Assembly: GCF_014642675.1 (NCBI RefSeq)
Contig: NZ_BMIS01000007.1
Location: forward strand, 1 to 64,000
Source of the DNA: Nesterenkonia cremea
GTDB lineage: Bacteria; Actinomycetota; Actinomycetes; Actinomycetales; Micrococcaceae
Length of the DNA stretch: 64,000 nucleotides
Direction of reading: 5' to 3'
The translations under genes and the position numbers were made by a program. Every line of letters starts with the position of its first letter. Positions within the stretch are counted from its first letter, which is position 1. Below the pieces are notes generated by a model, which was given only the letters and a program-made list of their open reading frames with translations, ran no database searches and had not been told where the DNA came from. Positions 36,868-45,651 of this stretch are shown here, one piece after another.

Positions 36868-37818
36868 ATGACTGCACCCATCGGACCCCGCGACAGCAGC
36901 GCCACCCCGCGCTTCGCCGGACAGGCGACCTACGCCCTGCTGCCGAGCCTGGACGAGGTCGGCACCGCTGATGTGGCGGTGGCCGGCATCCCCTTCGACT
37001 CGGGCGTGAGCTACCGTCCGGGCGCTCGCTTCGGCCCCAGCCATGTCCGCGAGGCCTCCCGCCTGCTGCGGCCGTACAACCCCGCGCAGGACATCTCCCC
37101 CTTCGCGGTCCAGCAGGTCGCCGACGCCGGCGACATCGTGGCCAACCCCTTCGATCTGGATGAGGCCATCCAGCAGGTCCACCAGGGTGCGGTCAGCCTG
37201 TTGGAGAAGGCCGGACGGTTCGTGATGATCGGTGGCGACCACACCGTGGCCTACCCGCTGCTGAAGGCCATGTACGAGAAGCACGGCCCCATCGCAGTGC
37301 TGCACGCCGATGCCCACCTGGACACCTGGGACACCTACTTCGGCGCCCCGATCACCCACGGCACCCCCTTCCGCCGAGCCAGCGAGGACGGGTTCATCGA
37401 CCTGACCACCAGCGCACATCTGGGCATCCGCGGGCCGCTCTACGGCAAGGGCGATCTAGAGGATGATCAGAAGCTCGGCTTCGAGATCACCACCACCGAC
37501 TTCATCGAGGAGCACGGTGTGCCCGCCGCCCTTCAGCGTCTGCGCACCCGGCTGGGCGATAAGCCGGTCTACATCTCCATCGACATCGATGTCCTGGACC
37601 CGGCCCACGCCCCCGGAACCGGCACCCCGGAGGCCGGAGGCATGACCAGCCGCGAGCTGCTGCGGATCATCCGCGGCCTCACGGACCTGAACATCGTGGG
37701 CGCCGACGTCGTGGAGGTCTCCCCCGCCTATGACCACGCCCAGCTGACCGCCATAGCGGCAGCCCATGTGGTCTATGAGCTGGTCTCCGCGATGGGCGCT
37801 CGGGCCGAGGGCCGCTGA
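36868..37818 (+). CDS. speB: Agmatinase-family ureohydrolase
   Basis: 316 residues of the arginase/agmatinase fold with the full binuclear metal set: H125 (GGDHT), D148/H150/D152 (HADAHLDT) and D239/D241 (SIDIDVLDP). It hydrolyses a guanidino compound (agmatine, guanidinobutyrate or guanidine) to urea plus an amine. Several subfamilies share these motifs, so the substrate is open; urea release would feed the urease encoded 19 kb away. ATG36868 is chosen over an upstream in-frame start. Confidence 0.82.
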   Translation: MTAPIGPRDSSATPRFAGQATYALLPSLDEVGTADVAVAGIPFDSGVSYRPGARFGPSHVREASRLLRPYNPAQDISPFAVQQVADAGDIVANPFDLDEAIQQVHQGAVSLLEKAGRFVMIGGDHTVAYPLLKAMYEKHGPIAVLHADAHLDTWDTYFGAPITHGTPFRRASEDGFIDLTTSAHLGIRGPLYGKGDLEDDQKLGFEITTTDFIEEHGVPAALQRLRTRLGDKPVYISIDIDVLDPAHAPGTGTPEAGGMTSRELLRIIRGLTDLNIVGADVVEVSPAYDHAQLTAIAAAHVVYELVSAMGARAEGR

Positions 37819-37877
37819 GCAGGCCCTCGCGACGGGCTCCACGAGGGCCTTCAGCAGAAACACCCGTGTCACGTTTC

Positions 37878-37917
37878 GGAGGCTAGGCTAGTTGCAACAA
37901 TGTTGCATCTAGCCTCC
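37878..37917 (+). promoter_or_regulatory. Nested inverted repeat spanning the permease start codon
   Basis: GGAGGCTAG (37878-37886) repeats inverted at 37909-37917. Inside it, GGCTAG (37886-37891), one T and TGCAAC (37893-37898) pair with GTTGCA (37902-37907), one T and CTAGCC (37909-37914). The putative ATG37900 sits in the three-base loop region. The outer half resembles half of a DtxR box. It is either an operator for a metal regulator or an RNA hairpin controlling initiation. Confidence 0.6.
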
Positions 37918-38991
37918 TCCACTCGTGACGGGACCTCAGCCCCCGCTCTCCCCCGATCTGCGCGCCGTCGGGCGGTGCTCTGGTCCCTGGGGCTGGCCGG
38001 CCTGCTCCTGGTCAGCCTGGCTCTGTGCGTGGGCATCGGACCGGTGACCATCCCTCCCTCCACAGTGGTCAGCATCATCGGCCACAACCTCGGACTGCCG
38101 TTGGAGCAGACCTGGACAGCCTCTGAGGAGTCCATCATCTGGGAGATGCGGGTCCCCCGCGTGCTGCTGGGCCTGGCGGTGGGCGCCGGCCTGGCCATCT
38201 GCGGAGCCGCTCTGCAGGGCATGGTCCGCAACATCCTGGCCGACCCTTATATCTTGGGGATCTCCGGCGGAGCCTCCACCGGTGCCGCCGCAGCCATCCT
38301 CTTCGGCTTCGCCGCCGGGGCCGGTCAGTACGCACTGCCGGCGAGCGCCTTCCTGGGCGCCCTGGCCGCCAGTCTGTTGGTCTTCTTCCTGGCCCGCGCC
38401 AACGGGCAGGTCACCTCCATCCGGCTGCTGCTGGCCGGCATCGCCGTGGGCTATGCGCTCTCGGCCACCACCAGCTTCCTGATCTTCGCCTCGGACAACG
38501 CCGAGGGCTCACGCTCGGTGATGTTCTGGCTGCTGGGCTCCCTGGCCCTGGCCCGCTGGGACGCCTTCCTGATGCTGGTGCTGGCCATCGCACTGGCCAC
38601 CACAGCCTTTCTGGTCCTGTGGTCGCGCCGGCTGGACGCCCTGGCCATCGGCGATGAGACCGCCCGCGCCCTGGGCGTCCCTCCGGTGGCCACCCGGATC
38701 CAGGTGCTCACCGCCGTCTCCCTCTGCACCGGCGCCGTTGTGGCGGCGGCCGGGGCCATCGGATTCGTCGGCCTGGTGGTCCCGCATCTGGCCCGCCGCC
38801 TGGTCGGTGCGGCCCATGCGCGGCTGATCCCGGTGACCGCCATGCTCGGGGCCGCGCTGCTCATCTGGGCCGACGCCGGCGCCCGGGTGCTCATGCAGCC
38901 CCGAGAGCTTCCCATCGGCATCATCACCGCCCTGGTCGGAGCGCCGTTCCTGCTGATCCTGATCCGCCGCATGTACGCCCGAATGTCCTGA
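37900..38991 (+). CDS. FecCD-family ABC permease (metallophore or cofactor uptake)
   Basis: 363 residues by the ATG37900 start; GTG37975 in frame would remove 25 residues. FecCD hallmarks: RVPRVLLGLAVGAGLAICGA, NILADPYILGISGGASTG and ELPIGIITALVGAPFLLILI. It probably forms a homodimeric channel, as it is the only permease of its operon. Followed closely by binding protein, ATPase and methyltransferase. Confidence 0.88.
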   Translation: MLHLASSTRDGTSAPALPRSARRRAVLWSLGLAGLLLVSLALCVGIGPVTIPPSTVVSIIGHNLGLPLEQTWTASEESIIWEMRVPRVLLGLAVGAGLAICGAALQGMVRNILADPYILGISGGASTGAAAAILFGFAAGAGQYALPASAFLGALAASLLVFFLARANGQVTSIRLLLAGIAVGYALSATTSFLIFASDNAEGSRSVMFWLLGSLALARWDAFLMLVLAIALATTAFLVLWSRRLDALAIGDETARALGVPPVATRIQVLTAVSLCTGAVVAAAGAIGFVGLVVPHLARRLVGAAHARLIPVTAMLGAALLIWADAGARVLMQPRELPIGIITALVGAPFLLILIRRMYARMS

Positions 38992-39007
38992 CCGAGAAGA
39001 GCCTCCC

Positions 39008-40009
39008 GTGTCTGTCACGTTATCCCGCCGCACCCGCACCGTCCCCTCCCTGAGCCTGCTGACCATGGCCTCGCTGCTCCTGAGCTCCTGCGCAGCTGAG
39101 GAGGGGCCTTCCGCCGCCGACGGCGAAGGCTATCCGATGACCGTGGAGAACTGCGGCGAAGAGGTCACCTTCGAGGCCGCGCCTGAGCGGATCGCCCTGC
39201 TGGAGACCGCTCCGGTGACCATCCTGGATGAGCTGGGATTGATGAACCGTGTGGTGGCCCGCGCCGGTGACTTCCCCGCCGAGTACTACTCCCCCGAGCT
39301 GCACTCCCAGATCCAGGAGATCGAGTCGCTCTCCGACGACCTGGATGCCTCCGGGCATCTGATGATCTCCCAGGAGGAGGTGGTGGCCCACAGCCCGGAT
39401 CTGGCGCTGGGTCAGCCCGACGGCGTCGAGCGTGACGGCCTGGAGACCGCCGGGGTGAACCTGCTGATCCAGGAGCTCTACTGTCCCGAACCGGCCGCGG
39501 AGGCCTCCTTCGAGACCGTCTACGCGGAGATCGAGACCTATGGGGAGATCTTCGGCGAGCAGGAGGCCGCACAGGAGCTGATCGGGGATCTGGAGGACCG
39601 GGTGGAGGCCGTGGCCGAACAGGCTGAGGGCGAGGACCGCACGGCCGCGGTGCTCTACCCGACGGTGGGCGGCGGCAGCTCCTATGCCTATGGCAACCGG
39701 TCCATGGCCCATCCCCAGCTGGAGGCCGCCGGATTCGAGAACGTCTTCGCCGACGCCGATGAGCGGGTCTTCGAGGCCCAGCTGGAGGAGCTGGTGGACC
39801 GGGATCCGGATGTGCTGATCCTGCTCTACCAGGGCGAGGAGGCCGGCGTGGAAGAGACCATCGCCTCTCTGCCGGGCGCCGAGTCCATGACAGCGGTCCA
39901 GGAGGACCAGGTCCACACCCAGCTGTTCAACTTCACCGAACCGGCCACTCCGCTCTCGGTGAAGGGCCTGGAGCAGATCTCCGAACACTTCCGGGCGGAG
40001 GAGCGCTGA
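39008..40009 (+). CDS. FecB-type ABC substrate-binding lipoprotein
   Basis: 333 residues with lipobox LLSSC and the class III binding fold. The motif MTVENCGEEVTFEAAPERI near the mature N-terminus belongs to an actinobacterial subgroup that includes proposed coenzyme F420-0 and other metallophore binders. It starts at GTG39008 and ends one base before the ATPase gene. Confidence 0.87.
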   Translation: MSVTLSRRTRTVPSLSLLTMASLLLSSCAAEEGPSAADGEGYPMTVENCGEEVTFEAAPERIALLETAPVTILDELGLMNRVVARAGDFPAEYYSPELHSQIQEIESLSDDLDASGHLMISQEEVVAHSPDLALGQPDGVERDGLETAGVNLLIQELYCPEPAAEASFETVYAEIETYGEIFGEQEAAQELIGDLEDRVEAVAEQAEGEDRTAAVLYPTVGGGSSYAYGNRSMAHPQLEAAGFENVFADADERVFEAQLEELVDRDPDVLILLYQGEEAGVEETIASLPGAESMTAVQEDQVHTQLFNFTEPATPLSVKGLEQISEHFRAEER

Positions 40010-40010
40010 G

Positions 40011-40805
40011 ATGGCCGAGGCTCCCCTGCTCCACGCCGAGGCGGTCAGCCGCTCCTTCGGCCAGAACCCGGTGCTCCAGGAGGCCTCCCTGTCTGCCGCG
40101 CCCGGCGAGGTCGTGGGGCTGATCGGCCCCAACGGCAGCGGCAAGACCACGCTGCTGCGCACCCTCTGCGGGGCGCTGAGTCCCGACGCCGGCCGCGTCA
40201 CCTTCGACGGTGAGGAGATCGGCCGCATCGGCGCCCGGAAGCTGGCCCAACGGGTGGCCGTAGTGGTCCAGGAGCCGCCGAGCGAACTGATGCTCTCCGT
40301 AGGCGACATCGTTCTGCTGGGCCGCACGCCGCATCTGGGCATGTTCGACCGGCGCGGGGCCGAGGACGAGCGGCTGGCCGCCCAGGCCCTGGAGCGCGTG
40401 GGGCTGCTGGAGAAGGCCTCCCGTGAGTTCAGCGGCCTCTCCGGCGGAGAGAAGCAGCGGGTGCTCATCGCCCGGGCCTTAGCCCAGCAGGCCGACTGTC
40501 TGCTGCTGGATGAGCCCACCAACCACCTGGACATCAGCTATCAGCACCAGGTGCTGCATCTGGTCCGTGAGCTGAGCATCACCGCCGTGGTGGTCCTGCA
40601 TGACCTGAACCTGGCGGCCCGCTATTGCGACTCCGTGGTGCTGCTCTCCCAGGGACGGGTCCACGCCTCCGGCACCCCGGATGAGGTGCTGACCGAGGAG
40701 ATGATCGAGCCGGTCTACGACGTGAGCATCCAGCGCGTGACCGCAGAGGATGACACCACCCAGCTGTTGTTCCGGCGAGTGGCGGAGGCAGAGAGGGAGC
40801 GATGA
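40011..40805 (+). CDS. FecE-type ABC transporter ATPase
   Basis: 264 residues: Walker A GPNGSGKTT, signature LSGGEKQRVLIARAL, Walker B CLLLDEPTNHLD and H-loop VLHDLNLA. It energises the adjacent permease and, as the only FecE-type ATPase in the window, might also serve the upstream siderophore permeases (inference). Its end overlaps the methyltransferase start by four bases. Confidence 0.92.
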   Translation: MAEAPLLHAEAVSRSFGQNPVLQEASLSAAPGEVVGLIGPNGSGKTTLLRTLCGALSPDAGRVTFDGEEIGRIGARKLAQRVAVVVQEPPSELMLSVGDIVLLGRTPHLGMFDRRGAEDERLAAQALERVGLLEKASREFSGLSGGEKQRVLIARALAQQADCLLLDEPTNHLDISYQHQVLHLVRELSITAVVVLHDLNLAARYCDSVVLLSQGRVHASGTPDEVLTEEMIEPVYDVSIQRVTAEDDTTQLLFRRVAEAERER

Positions 40806-41581
40806 CCCAGCAGACAGCGGCGGAGGCGCCGGCAGGCCAGGAGTTCCAGGACCGGGTCAATGAGTATTGGTCGCGCTGGGCCGGTGAGTATGACGCCCAT
40901 CAGCGTCGTCGCCTCCGACAGGAGGGCGAGGCGGAGCTGTGGGGCCGCATCTGGGGCGAGATGCTTCCGCAGCCCGACGCCGGCCCCGAGGGAAGGCCGG
41001 CCGAGGTGCTCGACATAGGCACCGGCAGCGGACATGCCGCTGTGGTGGTGGCCTCTCTGGGGCACCGGGTGACCGGCATCGACCTGGCCGAGGGGATGCT
41101 GGAGCAGGCGCGGCTGCACACCGGCGGGGCGGAGAATCCCCAGTTCCTCACCGGCGACGCCGCCGCTCCCCCGTTCCTTCCCGGAAGCTTCGATGCGATC
41201 ACGGCCCGGTACCTGCTCTGGACGCTGCGCGACCCCGCGGAGGCGCTGGGCCGCTGGCTGGAGGTGCTGCGCCCGGGCGGGGTGCTCGGCGTCGTGGACT
41301 CCCTGTGGTTCCCCGAGGGGCTTGCCGCCGGTGCCGACGAGGCGCCGACCGAGCGCTCGGCCCATTTCACCGCAGCCTATGCCGGGGCGCAGCAGCGGAT
41401 GCCGCTGGCCGAGGCCGACAGCATCAGCGTCTATGCCGAACAGATCGCGGCGGCAGGCTTCACCGAGATGACCGTGGAGGAGCTGACCGCGCTCTATGTT
41501 CTGGATCAGGCCCGCGGTGTGGCTCCCGGCCACCAGGTGCAGATGCAGTACCGCATCCGTGCGGTGAAGCCCGCCGACTGA
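40802..41581 (+). CDS. Class I SAM-dependent methyltransferase in the transporter operon
   Basis: 259 residues: SAM-binding motif I VLDIGTGSGHAAV, acidic loop ITGIDLAEGML-like (VTGIDLAEGMLEQARLH), and post-motif GDAAAPPF and FDAITARYLLW. The ATGA overlap with the ATPase gene ties it to the uptake system, so it may modify the imported ligand or its carrier. Target unknown. Confidence 0.82.
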   Translation: MTQQTAAEAPAGQEFQDRVNEYWSRWAGEYDAHQRRRLRQEGEAELWGRIWGEMLPQPDAGPEGRPAEVLDIGTGSGHAAVVVASLGHRVTGIDLAEGMLEQARLHTGGAENPQFLTGDAAAPPFLPGSFDAITARYLLWTLRDPAEALGRWLEVLRPGGVLGVVDSLWFPEGLAAGADEAPTERSAHFTAAYAGAQQRMPLAEADSISVYAEQIAAAGFTEMTVEELTALYVLDQARGVAPGHQVQMQYRIRAVKPAD

Positions 41582-41606
41582 TCAGCGGTCCCGGCTCCTC
41601 ATAGGC

Positions 41607-42866
41607 TCACAGCGCTGGGTTGGCCGCTGTGGGCACCGGCATTCCGCCGGAGACCTGGGTGGGTCCATCTGCGGTGGGACGGACTTCGAAGTCGAAGATC
41701 TCGGTGGGGATGTAGACCGTGGCGCAGGAGTTCGGGATGTCCACCACTCCGGAGAACCGGCCCTCGATCGGTGCTGCGCCCAGCAGCAGGTAGGCCTGCT
41801 CCGGGGTGTAGCCGAAGGTGGTCAGATAGTCGATGGCGTGCAGGATGGCCCGCTGATAGGCCAGCTGCGAGTCCAGGTAGCGCTGCTCGCCCTCCAGGGT
41901 CACCGAGGTGCCGGAGAAGGCCAGCCACTCCGAGTACTGCGGATCGGTGCGGCCAGGCATGAAGATGGCGTTCTCGCTGACCCCGTAGGTCTCCATGCCG
42001 CCAGGGATGATGTCCACGTGGAGGTCGATGTAGCCGCCCATCTCGATGGCACCGCAGAAGGTGATCTCACCATCGCCCTGGGAGAAGTGGAGGTCGCCCA
42101 CGGAGAGCTTCCCTCCCTCGACGAACACCGGGTAGAAGACACGGCTTCCCTTGGTCAGGTTCTTGATGTCCTGGTTCCCGCCGTTCTCCCGCGGAGGTGC
42201 CGTGCGGGCCGCCTCCGAGGAGACTCGGGAGAACTCGCCCCCGGGCACTCCGCCCAGGATGGCGCTGTCGGGCTCCGGCGGCAGGGCCAGCGGCGGCACA
42301 CGCTGCGGGTCGGTGGCGATCAGATCGCCCTCCCGCTTATTCCAGGTCTTCAGCAGGTCGGCGGAAGGCGCAGTGCCCATCAGGCCCGGATGGACCATAC
42401 CGGTGAAGCTGACCCCGGGGATGTGCCGGGAGGTGGCGGTCTGGCCGGAGAAGTCCCAGATGGCCTTATAGGCGTCCGGGAACTGCTCGGTGAGGAAGCC
42501 GCCGCCGTTGTTCTGGGCGAAGATCCCGGTATAGCCCCAGCCCTGTCCGGCCAGCGGGCCCTCCTCCTGCGGGATGGGCCCGATGTCCAGGATGTCGACG
42601 ATCAGCAGATCGCCCGGCTTGGCTCCCTTCACGGAGAAGGGACCGGAGAGGGTGTGCACCGAGTTCAGCGGGGCGTCCCGGATGTCCTCGGCGGAGTCGT
42701 CGTTTCTGATGGCGCCGTCGAACCATTCGCGGCACTCCACCCGGAAGCTGTCGCCGGGCTTGACCGTAGCCACCGGCGGGATCTCCGGATGCCACCGGTT
42801 GTGGCCGAGCTTCTCCTGCTCGGTAAAGGACTTCTGGGAATCGAGGGGAAACAGAACTTCTGGCAT
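41607..42866 (-). CDS. fmdA: Formamidase (FmdA family)
   Basis: 419-residue acetamidase/formamidase-family enzyme that splits formamide to formate and ammonia. Conserved segments are present: HNRWHPEIPPVATVKPGD, HTLSGPFSVKGAKPGDLL, GMVHPGLMGTAPS and GDLHFSQGDGEITFCGAIEM. It is last in the minus-strand run amiE, amiB-like, fmdB, fmdA. Confidence 0.93.
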   Translation of the reverse strand: MPEVLFPLDSQKSFTEQEKLGHNRWHPEIPPVATVKPGDSFRVECREWFDGAIRNDDSAEDIRDAPLNSVHTLSGPFSVKGAKPGDLLIVDILDIGPIPQEEGPLAGQGWGYTGIFAQNNGGGFLTEQFPDAYKAIWDFSGQTATSRHIPGVSFTGMVHPGLMGTAPSADLLKTWNKREGDLIATDPQRVPPLALPPEPDSAILGGVPGGEFSRVSSEAARTAPPRENGGNQDIKNLTKGSRVFYPVFVEGGKLSVGDLHFSQGDGEITFCGAIEMGGYIDLHVDIIPGGMETYGVSENAIFMPGRTDPQYSEWLAFSGTSVTLEGEQRYLDSQLAYQRAILHAIDYLTTFGYTPEQAYLLLGAAPIEGRFSGVVDIPNSCATVYIPTEIFDFEVRPTADGPTQVSGGMPVPTAANPAL

Positions 42867-42920
42867 GACGTCCTCTCAGTCAGTGGTGCTCAGGCAGGTG
42901 GGTGTGCAGTTCTGCGCAGT

Positions 42921-43205
42921 TCAGGGAGCCGGCAGCTTCCGGTGCCGCGGATCGGTGGTGACCGGGGAGTTGCGGGCACGGCCCGGTGATCCGCGGACCA
43001 CCTCGGGCTCGCTGGCCGAAAGGGCGGCCTGATCCATGGCCCGGTGCACGGCAGAGCCGCTGCGGGAGAGCCCGACGGCGGCGATCATCCGTGGGGATTC
43101 GGCCGCACAGCTCGGACAGGACTCGGCTGAGGGCACCAAGGCCATGGGATGACGGACCTCGAAGCGGCCGCAGTCGGCCGGGCAGCGGAACTCATAGACG
43201 GGCAT
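42921..43205 (-). CDS. fmdB: FmdB-family zinc-ribbon protein
   Basis: 94 residues. N-terminal MPVYEFRCPADCGRFEVRHP with a later CPSC pair forms the FmdB zinc ribbon; the C-terminal 50 residues are disordered. FmdB proteins accompany formamidase operons and are called regulators without firm proof. ATG43205 has GGAGG upstream and overlaps the end of the ATPase gene by 14 bases. Confidence 0.8.
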   Translation of the reverse strand: MPVYEFRCPADCGRFEVRHPMALVPSAESCPSCAAESPRMIAAVGLSRSGSAVHRAMDQAALSASEPEVVRGSPGRARNSPVTTDPRHRKLPAP

Positions 43206-44424
43206 CGTGGTCCTCCTCGGAACGGGTCTCAGCCGTCGTGTCGGACCCGGCATCAGCCTCAGGCGCGGCACCGGAGCCGACGTCGGCGTCAGGTTTCTCC
43301 TCAGCTTCAGGTACTGGCTCCGGCGGACTGTCCGGGGCGGCGTCGGGCTCCTCCTCCGGTGCGGTCCTGCGGTAGACCACCGCCTCCTCGCCCTCACAGA
43401 CCACATGCAGCACCGGCTTGGTCTCCCCGACCTGGCGCGCCCGCCGCATGGCATCGGCCAGCGGGGCGGAGAGATGCCGGCGCACCGCCCGGGACAGGCT
43501 GCGCGCGCCATAGGCGGGGCTGAAGCCCTCGGCCAGCAGCAGGCGGTGCACGCTAGGGTCCACAGTCACCGAGGCACGGCGGCGACGGGCGCGACGGATG
43601 ATCTCTTGGACCTGCAGCTCCACGATGGATTCAGCCGTGGCCCCGTCGAGGTGTTCGAGCACCACCATCTCATCGATCCGGTTGAAGAACTCCGGGTCCA
43701 GGAAGCTCTGCACCGCCCGGCGGCTCAGCCGCTCGCCGGCTCGCCGCGCGATGCCCGCGGTCAGCTGTCCGGCCCGACTGCCGGCTGACTCGGCCGAGCC
43801 GAAGCGCCGCTGCAGCCGGCCCACCGGTCCCTGCATCAGGCGGGTCAGGCTGCGCGCTCCCAGATTGGAGGTGAGGATGACGTAGCTGTTGCGGAAGTCG
43901 ATCCGCTCCTGGCCGTTGGCCAGCACCAGCTCCCCGTGATCCAGGACATGGAGCAGCGAGCGCAGCACCACCCGGTGAGCCTTCTCGATCTCGTCGAAGA
44001 GGACCACTCCGGGCGTATACGGATCCCCTTCCACCGTGGAGCGGTCGAAGAGGGTGTGGCCCTCCTTGCTGCCGGAGTATCCGGGCGGAGCGCCACCGAA
44101 GGAGGCGGCATAGTGCTCCTGGGACATCTGGCTCATATCGATCCGGCACAGGTCCTCCGGATCTCCGCGAAGCGCGTGGGCCAGGGTCCTGGCCAGCTCG
44201 CTCTTGCCCACACCGGTGGGGCCGACCAGCAGGATGCTGCCCAGCGGGCGGTGCGGCTCGGCCAGGCCGGCCCGGGCCACTGTGGTGGCACGGACGATGG
44301 CCCGGACGGCCTCCTGCTGACCGCGGATCCGGGCGCTGAGAAACTCGGCCAGCTCCTCGTCCCCGCCGGACGGGACCTGGGCGCACCTGCTCTGATCGGC
44401 CAGGCGATCCGTCACAAACGGCAT
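43192..44424 (-). CDS. amiB: ClpA/B-type AAA+ ATPase of the amidase operon (AmiB-like)
   Basis: 410 residues corresponding to a single second-type Clp ATPase domain: Walker A GPTGVGKSE, Walker B VVLFDEIEKAH, sensor 1 LTSNLGAR, sensor 2 GFSPAYGARSLSRAVRRHL. It has no N-domain and no first ATPase ring; the C-terminal 60 residues are acidic and disordered. The Pseudomonas amidase operon carries a comparable ClpA/B-like protein, AmiB, next to amiE. The role is unproven; an unfoldase/chaperone for the amidases or a transport partner is possible. It starts three bases after amiE. Confidence 0.8.
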   Translation of the reverse strand: MPFVTDRLADQSRCAQVPSGGDEELAEFLSARIRGQQEAVRAIVRATTVARAGLAEPHRPLGSILLVGPTGVGKSELARTLAHALRGDPEDLCRIDMSQMSQEHYAASFGGAPPGYSGSKEGHTLFDRSTVEGDPYTPGVVLFDEIEKAHRVVLRSLLHVLDHGELVLANGQERIDFRNSYVILTSNLGARSLTRLMQGPVGRLQRRFGSAESAGSRAGQLTAGIARRAGERLSRRAVQSFLDPEFFNRIDEMVVLEHLDGATAESIVELQVQEIIRRARRRRASVTVDPSVHRLLLAEGFSPAYGARSLSRAVRRHLSAPLADAMRRARQVGETKPVLHVVCEGEEAVVYRRTAPEEEPDAAPDSPPEPVPEAEEKPDADVGSGAAPEADAGSDTTAETRSEEDHDARL

Positions 44425-44427
44425 GGA

Positions 44428-45465
44428 TCAGGCTTCCTTGGTCTTCTCATAGGGAAGCTCGCCCACCGGACATTCGGCGGTGCCCACCGTGTCTCGGGTG
44501 ATGGCCTCCACCTTGCGCTGAGCGGCCTCGGCGTCGGTGATCCATTCCCTATAGAAGTCGAACGGACACTCGGCCACGCCCTGATCTCCGTCGCCGGCGG
44601 CATGGACACCGGTGTAGCCGCGGTGCAGCAGCTTGAACAGGTGGTTCTGGGACTGGTCATTCTTCCGTGCGTCGCGGATGGCGGATATGGAGAGCTGGGC
44701 GTATTGGATCCCGTACTCCTCCTCGCCGCATTCGCCCAGGGTCCGGCCGTCGAAGCCCACCACTGCCGAATGGCCGAAGTAGGAGTAGACGCCGTCGAAG
44801 CCGGTGGCATTGGCCACGGCGACATAACAGTTGTTGGCCCAGGCCATAGCCTTGGACATCATGACCTGCTGGTCCTTGGCCGGGTACATATAGCCCTGCG
44901 GGCGGACGATGAGCTCAGCGCCCTTCATGGCGCAGTCGCGCCAGATCTCCGGGTAGTTGCCGTCATCGCAGATGATCAGCGAGATCTTCAGACCCTTGGG
45001 GCCTTCAGCCACTGAGGTGCTGCCGCCGGGATACCAGCCCTCGATCGGGACCCAGGGGAGGATCTTGCGGTATCGGTCGACGATCTCGCCCTTATCGTTG
45101 AGCAGCACCAGCGTGTTGTACGGCGGCTTATCCGGGTGCTCCTCGTGCTGCTCGCCGGTGATGGAGAAGACACCCCAGGTCCCGGCCTCGCGACAGGCCT
45201 GGGAGAAGATGCTGGTCTCCTCACCCGGGACGGTGGCGGCAGTGTCGAACATCTCCTCGGGGTCATACATGATCCCCTGGGTGGAATATTCGGGGAAGAC
45301 CACCAGGTCCATACCGGGCAGCCCCTGCTTCATACCGACCACCATGTCGGCGATCTTCTGGGCGTTCTGCAGAACTTCTTCCTTGGTATGCAGCCGCGGC
45401 ATCTTGTAGTTGACGACCGCGACGCCGACTGTGTCGTCGCTGGAGGAGATGTCACCGTGACGCAT
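44428..45465 (-). CDS. amiE: Aliphatic amidase
   Basis: 345-residue nitrilase-superfamily enzyme that hydrolyses short aliphatic amides to acid and ammonia. The catalytic triad E59, K134, C166 falls at exactly the Pseudomonas AmiE positions ([22 protein letters not shown]) and the N-terminus [20 protein letters not shown] matches. ATG45465 has AAGGA nine bases upstream; the longer upstream frame is rejected. First gene of the amidase operon, with a 24-base palindrome about 90 bases upstream. Confidence 0.95.
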   Translation of the reverse strand: MRHGDISSSDDTVGVAVVNYKMPRLHTKEEVLQNAQKIADMVVGMKQGLPGMDLVVFPEYSTQGIMYDPEEMFDTAATVPGEETSIFSQACREAGTWGVFSITGEQHEEHPDKPPYNTLVLLNDKGEIVDRYRKILPWVPIEGWYPGGSTSVAEGPKGLKISLIICDDGNYPEIWRDCAMKGAELIVRPQGYMYPAKDQQVMMSKAMAWANNCYVAVANATGFDGVYSYFGHSAVVGFDGRTLGECGEEEYGIQYAQLSISAIRDARKNDQSQNHLFKLLHRGYTGVHAAGDGDQGVAECPFDFYREWITDAEAAQRKVEAITRDTVGTAECPVGELPYEKTKEA

Positions 45466-45552
45466 GGGTTCGCTTCCTTCGCATTCTCGGGCCTCAGGTC
45501 CTCCCATCGGAATGCCCCGCGGGCGCTGAACCTCTCCAGATCGACCCATTCG

Positions 45553-45576
45553 GAACATTCCCATACGGGAATGTTC
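45553..45576. promoter_or_regulatory. 24-base palindrome upstream of amiE
   Basis: GAACATTCCC (45553-45562), four bases, then its exact complement GGGAATGTTC (45567-45576). It lies between amiE and the AmiC-like gene. It is a strong operator candidate for the MarR or TetR proteins encoded nearby, or a leader-RNA stem as used by AmiR-type antitermination. Confidence 0.6.
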
Positions 45577-45651
45577 TGACCTTAGGGAGACGCTGTCAGG
45601 CCAGTCAATGGTTCCAGCCCCTGCGAAACGCAGGTTTTACACCGACGCCGA

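Noticed and set aside
44871..44980. Pro in VRPQG of AmiE where Pseudomonas AmiE has Cys (VRCQG)
   Set aside because: I first took this for a lost catalytic cysteine, but the catalytic C166 is in LIICDDGN and is present, as are E59 and K134.
45553..45576. LexA (SOS) box
   Set aside because: The ends GAAC and GTTC fit, but the spacing is 16 bases instead of the 4 of the actinobacterial SOS box.
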